Of a stretch of DNA of 64,000 bases, positions 1 through 9,589 are shown piece by piece. The translations under genes were made by a program, and so were the position numbers. The notes below the pieces were generated by a model. That model did not search any database and was not told the DNA's origin. It worked only from the letters and a program-made list of their open reading frames with translations. Numbering within the stretch: position 1 is the first letter of the stretch; each line of letters starts with the position of its first letter. The stretch is from G965216905 sp965216905 (GTDB lineage: Bacteria; Actinomycetota; Acidimicrobiia; Spongiisociales; ZC4RG35): NCBI GenBank assembly GCA_965216905.1, contig OZ244213.1, forward strand, positions 2,108,001 to 2,172,000, written 5' to 3'.

Positions 1-498
1 CGTCCCGGCGACCGGATTCTCGAGGTCGGCTGCGGGGTCGGTCATCTGACGAAACGTCTCCGGGAGCTGGGCGCAGATGCCACGGGGATCGATGTCAACC
101 CTCAGGCCGCCGAACTGGCGGTGACCGACGGTGTGCTGACGATGCGGGCAGAGTCGCTCACCTTCGACGACGCCAGCTTCGACGCCATCGTGTCGGTTCA
201 TGCGATCGAGCACCTCCCCGACCTCGACGGGGCCCTCGACGAGATGGTCCGGGTCCTCAAACCCCGAGGAGCGGCCGTGTTCATCTATCCGGCCGAACCG
301 GTCCAGGGCATCTGGGCCGTGCCGACGGCGGTGATCCTGCATCGCAATCCGCTGAAAGCGCGTGAGATCCATTGTCAGTGGCTGTGGCCGTCGAAGATCC
401 GGCGACTGACCGAGCCCCGCGGGATGGAGCACCTCGCGTCGGAGTTCAACCTCATCGCCAGTCCGCAGTTCGTCACCCATCTGCGGAAGCTCGATTAG
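1..498 (+). CDS. Class I SAM-dependent methyltransferase, 5' truncated
   Basis: The reading frame is open from base 1, so the start lies outside the window. The visible 165 residues begin in the SAM-binding motif I region (EVGCGVGHLT), followed by an acidic strand-2 end (GIDVNP) and the FDAIVSVHAIEHLPD stretch typical of Methyltransf_11 (UbiE/biotin O-methyltransferase-like) proteins. The substrate cannot be told. The tail after VLKPRG is longer than a minimal methyltransferase fold and holds no recognised domain. It is separated from the next gene by about 100 bp and shows no link to it. Confidence 0.8.
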   Translation, partial: RPGDRILEVGCGVGHLTKRLRELGADATGIDVNPQAAELAVTDGVLTMRAESLTFDDASFDAIVSVHAIEHLPDLDGALDEMVRVLKPRGAAVFIYPAEPVQGIWAVPTAVILHRNPLKAREIHCQWLWPSKIRRLTEPRGMEHLASEFNLIASPQFVTHLRKLD

Positions 499-602
499 CA
501 CGCCGCCGAACACCAGTCCGTTGGTGCGGGCTTCTTTGGTCCTTCGATATCGCGCGGAGAGTGGTGATACTGAGGGGGCGCAGTGGAAAAGGAGTCTTCC
601 GG

Positions 603-1913
603 TTGACCCGTACGTATGTCCTGGACACGTGTGTCCTGCTCGCCGACCCGCACTCCATTCTTCGTTTCGATGAGCATCGAGTCGTCCTCCCACTGGTGGT
701 GATCGAGGAGTTGGATCGGAAGAAGACCCGGCTCGACGAGGTGGGGGCGAACGCCCGGAGCACGATCCGGCTGCTCGAGGAGTGGGGAGCGTCGCGGCCC
801 GGCGGCATGCGCGAGCCGGTGGAACTGCCGTCGGGGGGCAGTCTGCGCATCGAGCTCAATGGCGTCGTGTCGGAGCGGCTTCCGCCGGTGCTCGACCCGG
901 TTTCGCCCGACCATCGCATCCTGGCGACGTGCCTGAACCTGGTCGACGAGGGGTCGGCGCCGGTCCTGGTGACGAAAGACGCCTCGCTACGGATCAAGGG
1001 GGCGCAGCTGGGGGTCGAGGTCGAGGACTATCGGGCGGACACCGTCCGAGCCGAGGAGCTGACCTCGGGAGTGCATGAGTTGGAGGTCGACGGATCGACC
1101 ATCGATCGGCTGTTTGAAGAAGGGAAGATCGAGATCCAGCCGACGATGAGCCGGGTCAACGAGTTCGTCGTGCTCCGAGCCGGTATCTCCCGATCGGCCG
1201 TGGCGCGAGTGGTCGACGACGAACCATCGACGGTCGTCGAGCGGGTGTCTTCGACACCGCGGGCGTTCGGCGTTGAACCCAAGAATCTACGGCAGACGGT
1301 GGCACTGCATCATCTCCTCGATCCGGACATTGCGGCGGTCTCGATGATGGGCACCGCCGGATCCGGCAAGACGTTCTTGGCGCTGGCCGCCGGATTGGAA
1401 CAGGTGCTCGAGCAGGGTCGATACCGCAAGGTTTCGGTGTACCGACCGCTCGTGGCGGTCGGTCGACAAGAGGTCGGTTATCTCCCGGGCGACCTCGAGG
1501 AAAAGCTCGCGCCGTGGATGGCGGCGGTTCACGACAACCTCTATGCGTTGTTCGGGGACGGCGGTCCGGACGGCGCGCAAGCTGCGATCGGGGAGTTGAT
1601 CGATCGAGGTGAGCTGGAGATGGCTGCGGTCACCTACCTGCGGGGACGGTCGATCACGGAGGAATTCGTCATCATCGACGAGGCGCAGAACCTGGAGCTC
1701 TCGACGCTCAAGGTGATACTCACCCGGGTCGGTCAGGGCTCGAAGGTCGTGTTCTGCGGAGACCTTTCCCAGGTCGACAATCCCTACATCTCTCCATACG
1801 GCGGGATGGCCGCGCTGATCGAGCGGTTCCGGGGTAGTCGCCTGTTCGGCCACGTCATCCTCGAACGATCGATCCGATCTCCCCTGGCCGAACTCGCCAC
1901 GCAGATTCTCTAG
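603..1913 (+). CDS. PIN domain-PhoH family ATPase/ribonuclease
   Basis: The 436-aa protein has an N-terminal PIN nuclease domain (about residues 1-150, first acidic residue in YVLDTCVLL, later SPDHRIL and VTKDASLRIK) and a C-terminal PhoH-type RecA-like ATPase (Walker A GTAGSGKT near residue 250, Walker B FVIIDEAQN). This is the PhoH2/YlaK architecture, linked in the family to RNA unwinding and cleavage. The start is taken as TTG at 603 because AAAAGGAG at 587-594 lies 8 nt upstream and the PIN fold begins immediately after it. The frame stays open further upstream, but that stretch overlaps the preceding methyltransferase out of frame and is not protein-like. Confidence 0.88.
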   Translation: MTRTYVLDTCVLLADPHSILRFDEHRVVLPLVVIEELDRKKTRLDEVGANARSTIRLLEEWGASRPGGMREPVELPSGGSLRIELNGVVSERLPPVLDPVSPDHRILATCLNLVDEGSAPVLVTKDASLRIKGAQLGVEVEDYRADTVRAEELTSGVHELEVDGSTIDRLFEEGKIEIQPTMSRVNEFVVLRAGISRSAVARVVDDEPSTVVERVSSTPRAFGVEPKNLRQTVALHHLLDPDIAAVSMMGTAGSGKTFLALAAGLEQVLEQGRYRKVSVYRPLVAVGRQEVGYLPGDLEEKLAPWMAAVHDNLYALFGDGGPDGAQAAIGELIDRGELEMAAVTYLRGRSITEEFVIIDEAQNLELSTLKVILTRVGQGSKVVFCGDLSQVDNPYISPYGGMAALIERFRGSRLFGHVILERSIRSPLAELATQIL

Positions 1914-1958
1914 GAGTCTCCGACCCCACCGGCTCCAGCGATCCGGTGAATCGGGCGA

Positions 1959-1964
1959 TAGCCT
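1959..1964 (+). promoter_or_regulatory. TANNNT -10 (TAGCCT) for leaderless start at 1972
   Basis: GATAGCCT ends 7 nt before the GTG at 1972, and no Shine-Dalgarno sequence is present. It fits the TANNNT-start pattern repeated through the window. No convincing -35 is visible. Confidence 0.5.
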
Positions 1965-1971
1965 CCGGGTC

Positions 1972-2448
1972 GTGAAAAGCGCCCTGGTCGAAGCCGGCGA
2001 CGGTCATCCCTCGGATGCGCCCATCTTCTGGTACGTCTCGCGCCTTCTCGACTGGCATGGGTACGAAGTGGAGCGAGTCCTCGGCGGAGGTGCCCCGGCC
2101 ACCCCGGGGCCGAGGACGGCCGATCTGGTGGTGTGTGCCGGTGACGCGTGCATTCGTCATGCCGAACGACCCGGCATGTTCATCGCTCCCGACCTGGACG
2201 ATGACGGACTGATGACGCAGTTGAAGGCCAGCCCGGGTCCGCTGCTGCTGGTGGGCGGGGAGGGATTGCCCGGCTGGTCTCAGGCTCGTGCGGTCCGAGT
2301 GCGGCAAGCCGAAGTGCTGCAGTTGCCGCGGGTCGATCGAGCGATCGGAGTCCCCGGCGACCTGTCGGCCTCGCTCGACGTGCTGGCCACGGTGCTCCGT
2401 CGATTCGAGGCGCTGATTCGGAGCGTCGATCGCCGGCGAGCATCCTGA
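1972..2448 (+). CDS. Hypothetical protein, 158 aa
   Basis: I do not recognise a family. The protein is soluble, without signal peptide or membrane segment. It has a central hydrophobic strand pair (TADLVVCAGDACI; GPLLLVGGEG) that resembles an alpha/beta fold, and an amphipathic C-terminal helix ending in basic residues. Codon usage is high-GC3 on this strand, and the antisense frames look like shadows. The GTG start is supported by the TAGCCT hexamer 7 nt upstream. It sits alone between phoH and the convergent GGDEF-EAL gene. Confidence 0.6.
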   Translation: MKSALVEAGDGHPSDAPIFWYVSRLLDWHGYEVERVLGGGAPATPGPRTADLVVCAGDACIRHAERPGMFIAPDLDDDGLMTQLKASPGPLLLVGGEGLPGWSQARAVRVRQAEVLQLPRVDRAIGVPGDLSASLDVLATVLRRFEALIRSVDRRRAS

Positions 2449-2551
2449 TCCGTCGGGCGACCGGACGCGGTCACCGGGTCCCTGTCACTTGGGTGCCGGT
2501 CATCCGGTGCCGGTCACCAACTGCCGATCGCCAAGTCCCGGAGCCTCGCCC

Positions 2552-5122
2552 TCAGTTGCTGACGAGCCGGAGCGCCGGTCGATCGTGCAGGGCGGCGACC
2601 GAGCCACGTCGCACGATCTGCGCCGCCGCCACGTCGCGAACCGGTCGGCTCAACAGGTAGCCCTGGCCATAGGTGGCGCCGAGGGTGCAGACCAGCTCGA
2701 GCTGCTCGCGGGTCTCGATTCCTTCGGCGACCGTCGTGAAACCGAGCGATTCGCCCGCCTGCAGGATCAGCTCCAGGAGTCGGGTCTTCCGCGAGTTCTG
2801 CAGGTGATCGAGGAACGACCGATCCAGTTTGAGCACGTCGACCGGGAGCTGGTCGAGGGTGGCGAGCGATGAGTAGCCGGTTCCGAAGTCGTCGAGTGCC
2901 ACCAACGCTCCCGCCGACCTGAGCTCTTCGAGCATGCCACGGCCACCGTCGAGAATGCTCGACTCGGTGATCTCGAGGACGAGCCGTCCGGGCTCGAAGC
3001 CGACTTCGTCGAGGATGTCGAGCGTGGCCTGGGCGAGTCCCCGGTTTCCGACGTCGGCCGCAGAGAGGTTGACCGCCAACCAGGGACGTTGTTGGCTCCG
3101 ATCGCGACCGGATCTCCGTTCGGTGTTTCGGTGATCGCTGCCGATCTGCCAGTCGACGACGGTTCTCGTCCCGTTCTGGATGACCCACTGCGCCAGGCGG
3201 GCGCTCAGTCCGTTTCGTTCTGCGATCGGGACGAAGTGGTCGGGGCCGATGAATCCTCGCTCGGGGTGTTGCCAGCGGACCAGCGCTTCGATCCCGACGA
3301 CGGTCGCGGTCTCCAGATCCACCACCGGCTGGTAGTGGAGTTCGAGCTGGTCGGTTTCGAGCGCCGTCAGGAGGGCGCGGACCTCGGCGGCCTCCGACGA
3401 CACTCGACCGCCCGCACCGGGTGCGTGCACGCGGAAGCTTCCCTTTGCTTCGTTCTTGGCGAGGTACATCGCCTCGTCGGCCTCTCGTAGCACGGTGTCG
3501 GCGACTGCTCTGTCGTCGATCATGGCCACGCCGATGCTCGAGCGGATCCGGAGGGTCAGATCGCCCACCTGGAACGGTCGCGCCAGCGCGTCGATGATGC
3601 GTCCGGCGACGGATGTCGCGTCCGCATTCTCCCGGAGGGTGGGCAACAGCATCGCGAACTCGTCGCCGCCGAACCTGGCCACGACATCGTCGGGACGGCT
3701 ACAGGCCTCGAGGCGCCGAGCAACCGAGACGAGCAGCGAATCACCGACTTCGTGGCCGTGGCTGTCATTGACCGACTTGAAGTCGTCCAGATCGAGAAAG
3801 AGCACGGCGCCGAGCTCCACTGCCTCACAGGCCTCTTCGAGCCGTTCCATGAACAGCGTCCGGTTCCCGATGCCCGTCAGCGGGTCATGCAGCGCCTGGT
3901 GTCGGAGCCGTTCCTTCAGATCACTGAGCCGGGCGACGGAGTCCTCGAGGCGCCCGTTCTCGAGAGACACCCCGACGTGCTGGGCCAGCGTCTCCAGGAG
4001 ACGAAGCTCGTTCTCACCGAACGATCCGATGGCGCTCAGCGGTCGGGAGATCGAGAGAATGCCGGCCGCCCCGCCGCTCCCGTCGGGAATCGTGACCGCC
4101 AGGCCATTGGGCGCCCCCTTTCCAGCCACGTCGGCGAGGAAGCGCGATCCTCCCTGATCTGAGAGCCCTGCGAGTTCGTGGGGGAGGGTGTCGCGTGGTT
4201 CCATCACCACCGGCTCGCCGTCCTGTTCCGTGCGAGTGAGGAGAATCGGCCCGTGCTCGCCATCCGGGAGAAGGTGGACCTCGGCCATCTCGACATCGAG
4301 CATCGACCGGGCGTGCTCGGTGGCTGCCGACAACGCTTCTCCGATGTGCGGAAGCCGGTGCAGTTCACCGCTGACGTCGTAGAGCGCCCGCAACCGGTCG
4401 GCCTCGACCCGCTGCGTGAGATAGGCCCGGTAGGACATGTAGAGGAGGCAGGGGGAGACGATCGTGAGCCAGGCGTTCTCCGGTCGCGTCCACAGGACGG
4501 TGGCAGTGACGAGTCCCAGGGCCCCGTTCATCACCGACGTGGTGAGCGAGAGCAGATACATCGTCGTCCGTTCGCCACTTCCCAGCGAGCCGCCGGCGAG
4601 TTGGATCGCCGCGCCGATGACAACGATCGAGATGAAGCCGGCTGCGGTGATCCCGGCGATCGCGCCGACCCACGCCCGGGGACCGATGGGGTCGCCTCCC
4701 GCGACCGCCAGATGGAAGATCACCACCATCGTCGAGGTTTGGAGTGTCAGCTGGACCAGGTTGAAGGCGAGCTTCACGGGTGTCTGCCGGCGGTTGATCG
4801 CCAAGGCGAACAGATTTGCGATCAGCCCCATTGCGATGATGCTCGAACCCGGCAGGAAGGCCAGACCCGCCACCAGCGGCAGCTCGCTCATCGAGAAGGA
4901 GTGCGCATCCCGCTTGAAGCGGATGTGGACCACCGCCACCTCGCCGATGTACACCGCCATCAAGAACAACCCGGCCATGACCCAGGGGGCCGGCAGCTCG
5001 AAGGGCGGTTCCGTCGGCTCGACACGAATCGCCAGCCACGCCATGGACCCGGTGAGCGGCGTGATCGCCGCCGTGAGGGCCCAGACACGCTGGGTTCCGT
5101 TGAGCCGCCGGAGGAACGTCAT
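2552..5122 (-). CDS. Membrane GGDEF-EAL cyclic-di-GMP protein with GAF domain
   Basis: This 856-aa protein starts with about 230 residues of hydrophobic helices (6-8 segments, MASE-like sensor), then a GAF-like domain (about 245-400), a GGDEF domain (about 410-570) and an EAL domain (about 585-840). The active-site GGDEF is intact (ARFGGDEFAML), with an inhibitory RxxD I-site (RPDD) five residues before it. The EAL side keeps GIEALVRW, LEITES, DDFGTGYSS, KLDRSFL and AEGIET, so both synthase and phosphodiesterase activity are possible. Its ATG follows the TGA of the upstream subtilase gene with no gap, so translation is probably coupled. The signal it senses is unknown. Confidence 0.93.
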   Translation of the reverse strand: MTFLRRLNGTQRVWALTAAITPLTGSMAWLAIRVEPTEPPFELPAPWVMAGLFLMAVYIGEVAVVHIRFKRDAHSFSMSELPLVAGLAFLPGSSIIAMGLIANLFALAINRRQTPVKLAFNLVQLTLQTSTMVVIFHLAVAGGDPIGPRAWVGAIAGITAAGFISIVVIGAAIQLAGGSLGSGERTTMYLLSLTTSVMNGALGLVTATVLWTRPENAWLTIVSPCLLYMSYRAYLTQRVEADRLRALYDVSGELHRLPHIGEALSAATEHARSMLDVEMAEVHLLPDGEHGPILLTRTEQDGEPVVMEPRDTLPHELAGLSDQGGSRFLADVAGKGAPNGLAVTIPDGSGGAAGILSISRPLSAIGSFGENELRLLETLAQHVGVSLENGRLEDSVARLSDLKERLRHQALHDPLTGIGNRTLFMERLEEACEAVELGAVLFLDLDDFKSVNDSHGHEVGDSLLVSVARRLEACSRPDDVVARFGGDEFAMLLPTLRENADATSVAGRIIDALARPFQVGDLTLRIRSSIGVAMIDDRAVADTVLREADEAMYLAKNEAKGSFRVHAPGAGGRVSSEAAEVRALLTALETDQLELHYQPVVDLETATVVGIEALVRWQHPERGFIGPDHFVPIAERNGLSARLAQWVIQNGTRTVVDWQIGSDHRNTERRSGRDRSQQRPWLAVNLSAADVGNRGLAQATLDILDEVGFEPGRLVLEITESSILDGGRGMLEELRSAGALVALDDFGTGYSSLATLDQLPVDVLKLDRSFLDHLQNSRKTRLLELILQAGESLGFTTVAEGIETREQLELVCTLGATYGQGYLLSRPVRDVAAAQIVRRGSVAALHDRPALRLVSN

Positions 5123-6859
5123 TCAGCTCCAGGAACCCACCGACCAGGTGCCGCCGGACCAGGTGCCGCCGGACCAGGTGCCGCCGCTCCAGGTGCCGCC
5201 GGACCAGGTGCCGCCGCTCCAGGTGCCGCCGCTCCAGGTGCCGCCGGACCAGGTGCCGCCGGACCAGGTGCCGCCGGACCAGGTGCCGCCGGACCAGGTG
5301 CCGCCGCTCCAGGTGCCGCCGGACCAGGTGCCGCCGCTCCAGGTGCCGCCGCTCCAGGTGCCGCCGGACCAGGTGCCGCCGGACCAGGGTTGGCCGGTGA
5401 CGTCGATCTCGCCGACGATCGGCTCACCGTCGAGTGCGACGTGGTAACTCCCACGTGCGAGTTCGAGGCTGCCGGACCCGTCGCTCATCGCGTACGTCTG
5501 GACAGTGCTCGGGGTCGAAGCCTTCATGACGTCGGAGGGAGAGATGAGGCCGGCAGCCGAGCAAGCGCCGGGTGCCTGCGGGACGGTGTGTGACGCTTCG
5601 GTCAGGATCGACTTCACCTGATCCGGCGTCAGCTCCGGCCGTTGATCGAGAAGGAGGGCAGCCACGCCTGCGACGACGGCGGTTGCCTGCGAGGTTCCGG
5701 TTCCCTTGAAGAACCGATCGCCCACCCGGGCAGAGGAGAAGTTCTCGTCGATCATCGATCCGGGGACTCGCAAACTCGCCAGGCTCTTTCCGGGTGCAAG
5801 CACGTCGACGGACCTCGAGCTCGTCCCGCAGTTCGAGAGACTCAGGACACGGTCATCTCCGCGGCCCGGCGTGCTGTTGTCGTCCACGGCGCCCACCGAG
5901 ATGACAAACGGGTCCGACGCCGGGTTCCTGAGCGGCTCGTCGATGCCGTCGTTGCCTGCCGCAACCACCACGACCAATCCGGCATGCCATGCCTGTTCGA
6001 CCGCATATGCCAGCGGGTCGATCCGGTAGTCCTGCGTCCCATCGGTGCCGAATGCCAGCGCCAGAACGCGGATGTTCGCTGCGTTGGTGCCCGTGGCCTG
6101 ATCCACCACCCATTGGATGCCGGCGATCACCTGCGAGACGTCGGCCGAACCGGCGCCATCGGCCACCTTGACGTCGACCAGATGCGCGCCCGGGGCGATG
6201 CCGCTGAAGCCGACGCCGCGCAGTCGATCCTTGGTGGTCAAGCCTGGATCTCGCCCGGCGATGATCCCGGCGAGGTGGGTGCCGTGACCGAAGGAGTCGT
6301 ATCCGAGGCTGGACTCGTCTGTGGAGTCGAAGGACAGATCCGGGCCATCGAGAATCTTGGTCGGGTCGCTGAGCCCGGCGACCGGTGCGATGCCCGAGTC
6401 GATGAGCGCAACGCCGATGCCATCGCCCTCGAAACCCTTGCGCCAGAAGGCATCGACATCGAGAACGTCGTCGAAGGTGCGGGCGAGCGCCGTCGAGCCC
6501 TGGCCGCCGGCCGAGCTGAGCGCGATTTCATGATCGATGGACACAGAGGTGACCCCTGCCATCCGGCTCAGGTGAGCTGCGTCTACGCCGGTGGTCGTCG
6601 CCGAGAACCCGCCGATGATGGGGAGCTCGAACCCGATGCTTCCACCACTCTCGAGGATGCGTTGTCGCGCGGCGACGAGGGCATGTTCCTCGGCTCGGAC
6701 GATGATGTCGACGATTCGTTCGCCGACGGCGCTGAATGGCTCTGGACTCGATGCAGCCGGTGACCTCGTCGGGAGGATTGCCAGCGCAACGAGCAAGGCC
6801 AGCGCTGCGGCTGCAACCGTCATCGGGCGGCGGGCCGCCCCGATGCTTCCCCCGGTCAT
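5123..6859 (-). CDS. Secreted subtilisin-like serine protease (S8) with WSGGT repeat tail
   Basis: This 578-aa protein begins with a signal peptide (hydrophobic stretch about residues 15-33, then AAS). The S8 domain carries the full triad: Asp in VALIDSGIAP, His in GHGTHLAG and Ser in GTGTSQATAVVAG. The oxyanion Asn lies in VAAGNDG. An N-terminal I9-like propeptide is plausible between the signal and the catalytic domain. The C-terminus is 16 copies of WSGGT followed by WSVGSWS. Similar W-S/N-G-G tails occur on other actinobacterial subtilases; their function is unclear (surface or substrate binding is a guess). The ATG is chosen because GAGAGG lies 5 nt upstream and the signal peptide follows. 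Its stop abuts the ATG of the GGDEF-EAL gene. Confidence 0.92.
   Translation of the reverse strand: MTGGSIGAARRPMTVAAAALALLVALAILPTRSPAASSPEPFSAVGERIVDIIVRAEEHALVAARQRILESGGSIGFELPIIGGFSATTTGVDAAHLSRMAGVTSVSIDHEIALSSAGGQGSTALARTFDDVLDVDAFWRKGFEGDGIGVALIDSGIAPVAGLSDPTKILDGPDLSFDSTDESSLGYDSFGHGTHLAGIIAGRDPGLTTKDRLRGVGFSGIAPGAHLVDVKVADGAGSADVSQVIAGIQWVVDQATGTNAANIRVLALAFGTDGTQDYRIDPLAYAVEQAWHAGLVVVVAAGNDGIDEPLRNPASDPFVISVGAVDDNSTPGRGDDRVLSLSNCGTSSRSVDVLAPGKSLASLRVPGSMIDENFSSARVGDRFFKGTGTSQATAVVAGVAALLLDQRPELTPDQVKSILTEASHTVPQAPGACSAAGLISPSDVMKASTPSTVQTYAMSDGSGSLELARGSYHVALDGEPIVGEIDVTGQPWSGGTWSGGTWSGGTWSGGTWSGGTWSGGTWSGGTWSGGTWSGGTWSGGTWSGGTWSGGTWSGGTWSGGTWSGGTWSGGTWSVGSWS
5146..5385 (-). repeat. 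15-bp x16 coding repeat, organised as two identical 120-bp blocks
   Basis: Sixteen 15-bp units encode WSGGT. Units differ only by the Ser codon (TCC or AGC on the minus strand). Reading along the plus strand, the order TCC,TCC,AGC,TCC,AGC,AGC,TCC,TCC is repeated exactly twice (5146-5265 and 5266-5385), so the array is a perfect 120-bp tandem duplication of an older 8-unit block. Confidence 0.97.
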
Positions 6860-7010
6860 GTTCACCTCTCGTTGGATGCGTGCACCCTCTGCATCGGTGA
6901 ATTGGCGGCGAAAACTTGAATGCGATCTCGAGAACTCGGTGGGCGGAGGTGTGATGTCGAGGGCTTCCGTCGGGTCGAGGCGTTGGAGCTCCCTCGGTCG
7001 GGCTCGGCCG

Positions 7011-9581
7011 TTACTTGCCCAGCTTCGCCCTGCGGTCCGCCAGCAGCTCGGCGGCGCGCTCCAACGTGACCTTCTCAGGGTCGTCGCCCTTTCGGAGCGA
7101 CGCGTTGACGTCCCCGTCGGTGACGTACGGGCCGTACCGGCCCGATCGAACGGTGACCGGCTTCTTCGAGTTGGGATCCTCGCCCAGCTCGCGCAACGGC
7201 GCTGCCGCCCGGGCCTGTCCTCGTCGTCGCGGTGGTTCGGCCAGCAACGCCAGCGCTTCTTCACGGGTGACGGAGAACAACTGCTCCTCGCTGGTGAGGC
7301 TCCGCGAGTCCTTACCACGCTTGATGTAGGGCCCGTAGCGGCCGTTGAGAGCCAGAATCTCGACCCCGTCGTCGTCGGTTCCGACGGTGCGCGGAAGCGA
7401 GAGCAGCCGGAGCGCTTCATCCAGACTCAGCTCATCGATCTCCATCGACTTGAAGAGGCTCGACCGTTTGGGCTTGGCCTTGGAACCCTCTTCTTGCTCC
7501 CCGAGCTGCACATACGGACCAAAGCGCCCGGTGCGGGCCAGGACCACCAGGCCGCTCTCGGGGTCGGTCCCCAGGATCTTGTCGCCCTTCGACTGCTCGT
7601 CGATCAGCTCACCTGCCCGTTCGACCGTCAGTTCGTCGGGCGCCAGGTCGTCGGGAATGGAGCCGCGGTCGTCGCCACGCTCGACGTAGGGACCGTACTT
7701 CCCGACCCGGGCGACGATTTCCCGGCCTTGGGCGTCGGTCCCGATCGGGAACGAATTCACAGCTCGCGCGTCGATCTCACCGAGACGTCGTTCGATCGTC
7801 GCTTTGAGGCCTTCGTCTCCCAGATAGAACCGGCCGAGCCAGGGCGTCCGATCCTCTTCACCCGACGCGATCTTGTCGAGGTCCGACTCCATGCGGGCCG
7901 TGAACTCATAGTCGACGAGGTTCGGGAAGCTCTGTTCGAGGAGTGTTGTGACCGCGAAGGCGGTGAACGTCGGGACCAGTGCCTGTCCGCGCCGAAAGAC
8001 GTATCCGGCGTCCTGGATTCGGGACATGATCGAGGCGTAGGTCGATGGCCGCCCGACCTCGAGTTCTTCGAGTCTGCGGACCAGCGAGGCCTCGGTGAAG
8101 CGTGCCGGGGGCTTGGTCTCGTGTCCGGAGGTCTCCAAACCCAGCGACTCGAGGGCGTCACCGGAGGCCAGAGACGGCAGTGGCCGTTCGGAGTCGTCCG
8201 TCTCCGCTTCGGGATCGTCGTGTGATTCCACGTAGACCCGCAGGAACCCCGGAAACTGGATGACCCGTCCCGAGGCGGAGAACTCGACATCGCGGCCATC
8301 GGAGGTCTCGGCCCCGAATCGCACGGACATCGTCTCGCCACGGGCATCGGGCATCTGGGAGGCCACGGTCCGTTTCCAGATCAGATCGTAGAGGCGCGCC
8401 TCGTCCGAGCTCACCGCCTGCTCGAGCTGGGCGGGCGTCTGCCAGGCGTCGCCGGCCGGTCGGATCGCCTCGTGCGCCTCCTGGGCGGTCTTCGACTTCG
8501 AGGAGTAGGTCCGGGGCTTGGCCGGGATGTAGTCGGCTCCATACAGGCGCTCGATCTGCGAACGGGCGGTGGCGATCGCGGACTCGGCGAGATGGGTCGA
8601 GTCGGTGCGCATGTAGGTGATGTAGCCGTTCTCGTACAGGCGTTGGGCGACGTCCATCGTCCGTTTGGCGCTGAATCGGAGCTTGCGCGATGCCTCCTGT
8701 TGCAGCGTCGACGTGCGAAACGGTGCATACGGACGACGGGTGTACGGCTTCGTCTCTACGGATCGCACCGAAAACGCCGCCGCTTGGAGCTGGTCGGCGA
8801 GCGCTCGAGCCGCAGTCTCGTCGAGCGCAATCGAGTCGGACGTGAGCGCGCCGGAGGCGTCGAAGTCGCGACCGGAGGCAACCTTTCGGCCGTCGATCGC
8901 CACCAGCGAGCCGCCGAACGCAGGTTCGGCGTCGGCTTTGGCGAAGGTCCCCTCGAGGCTCCAATAGGACGCCGACGAGAAGGCGATCCGCTCGCGTTCT
9001 CGCTCGACGACGATGCGAACGGCGACCGACTGAACTCGACCGGCCGAGAGTCCGCCGGCCACCTTCATCCACAGAACGCGGGATACGTCATAGCCGACCA
9101 GGCGATCGAGGATTCGGCGGGCCTCCTGTGCGTCGACCAGACGCTCATCGACGTCACGAGGGGCGTCGAACGCGTCGCGGATCGCCGACTCCGTGATCTC
9201 GTGAAACACCATCCGGCGCACCGGCACCTTGGGCTTGAGGATTTCCGTGAGGTGCCATGCAATCGCCTCGCCCTCACGATCCTCGTCGGTTGCCAGGTAG
9301 AGAACCTCGGCGTCGGCGAGCAGGCCTTTCAACCGTTTGATCCGGTCGCGCGACCGCGGAGAGACGACGTAGACGGGGTCGAACGAGTCTTCGACATTGA
9401 CGGCCAGGTACGCCCACGGTTCTTTGCGGTACCGCTCCGGAAGTTCCTTGGCGGAACCCGGCAGGTCACGGACGTGACCCATCGAGGCTTCGACCACGAC
9501 GTCCGGGTCGACCGCTTCCAGGAAGCGGCCGATTGACTTCGCCTTGGTCGGCGACTCGACGATCACCAAAGACCGGGTCAC
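7011..9581 (-). CDS. topA: DNA topoisomerase I (type IA)
   Basis: This 856-aa enzyme relaxes negative supercoils by transient single-strand cleavage. The Toprim domain is at the N-terminus (LVIVESPTKAKSI with the catalytic Glu; ATDEDREGEAIAWHL with the acidic metal-binding residues). The active-site Tyr is in GYITYMRTDST near residue 320. The C-terminal third is made of topo-C repeats of the FGPYV type, with no CxxC zinc fingers, as in other actinobacterial TopA. The frame is open upstream, but the family starts right before LVIVESP. The GTG at 9581 also sits 8 nt after a strong promoter -10, so it is taken as a leaderless start. Confidence 0.95.
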   Translation of the reverse strand: MTRSLVIVESPTKAKSIGRFLEAVDPDVVVEASMGHVRDLPGSAKELPERYRKEPWAYLAVNVEDSFDPVYVVSPRSRDRIKRLKGLLADAEVLYLATDEDREGEAIAWHLTEILKPKVPVRRMVFHEITESAIRDAFDAPRDVDERLVDAQEARRILDRLVGYDVSRVLWMKVAGGLSAGRVQSVAVRIVVERERERIAFSSASYWSLEGTFAKADAEPAFGGSLVAIDGRKVASGRDFDASGALTSDSIALDETAARALADQLQAAAFSVRSVETKPYTRRPYAPFRTSTLQQEASRKLRFSAKRTMDVAQRLYENGYITYMRTDSTHLAESAIATARSQIERLYGADYIPAKPRTYSSKSKTAQEAHEAIRPAGDAWQTPAQLEQAVSSDEARLYDLIWKRTVASQMPDARGETMSVRFGAETSDGRDVEFSASGRVIQFPGFLRVYVESHDDPEAETDDSERPLPSLASGDALESLGLETSGHETKPPARFTEASLVRRLEELEVGRPSTYASIMSRIQDAGYVFRRGQALVPTFTAFAVTTLLEQSFPNLVDYEFTARMESDLDKIASGEEDRTPWLGRFYLGDEGLKATIERRLGEIDARAVNSFPIGTDAQGREIVARVGKYGPYVERGDDRGSIPDDLAPDELTVERAGELIDEQSKGDKILGTDPESGLVVLARTGRFGPYVQLGEQEEGSKAKPKRSSLFKSMEIDELSLDEALRLLSLPRTVGTDDDGVEILALNGRYGPYIKRGKDSRSLTSEEQLFSVTREEALALLAEPPRRRGQARAAAPLRELGEDPNSKKPVTVRSGRYGPYVTDGDVNASLRKGDDPEKVTLERAAELLADRRAKLGK

Positions 9582-9589
9582 GGGCGGGC

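Noticed and set aside
5146..5385. CRISPR-like array
   Set aside because: The 15-bp units are contiguous with no spacers and code in frame for WSGGT.
4178..5593. 471-aa plus-strand frame with PGAAGPGAA repeats
   Set aside because: It is the complement of the WSGGT repeats and the GGDEF-EAL gene; the repeat look is inherited from the other strand.
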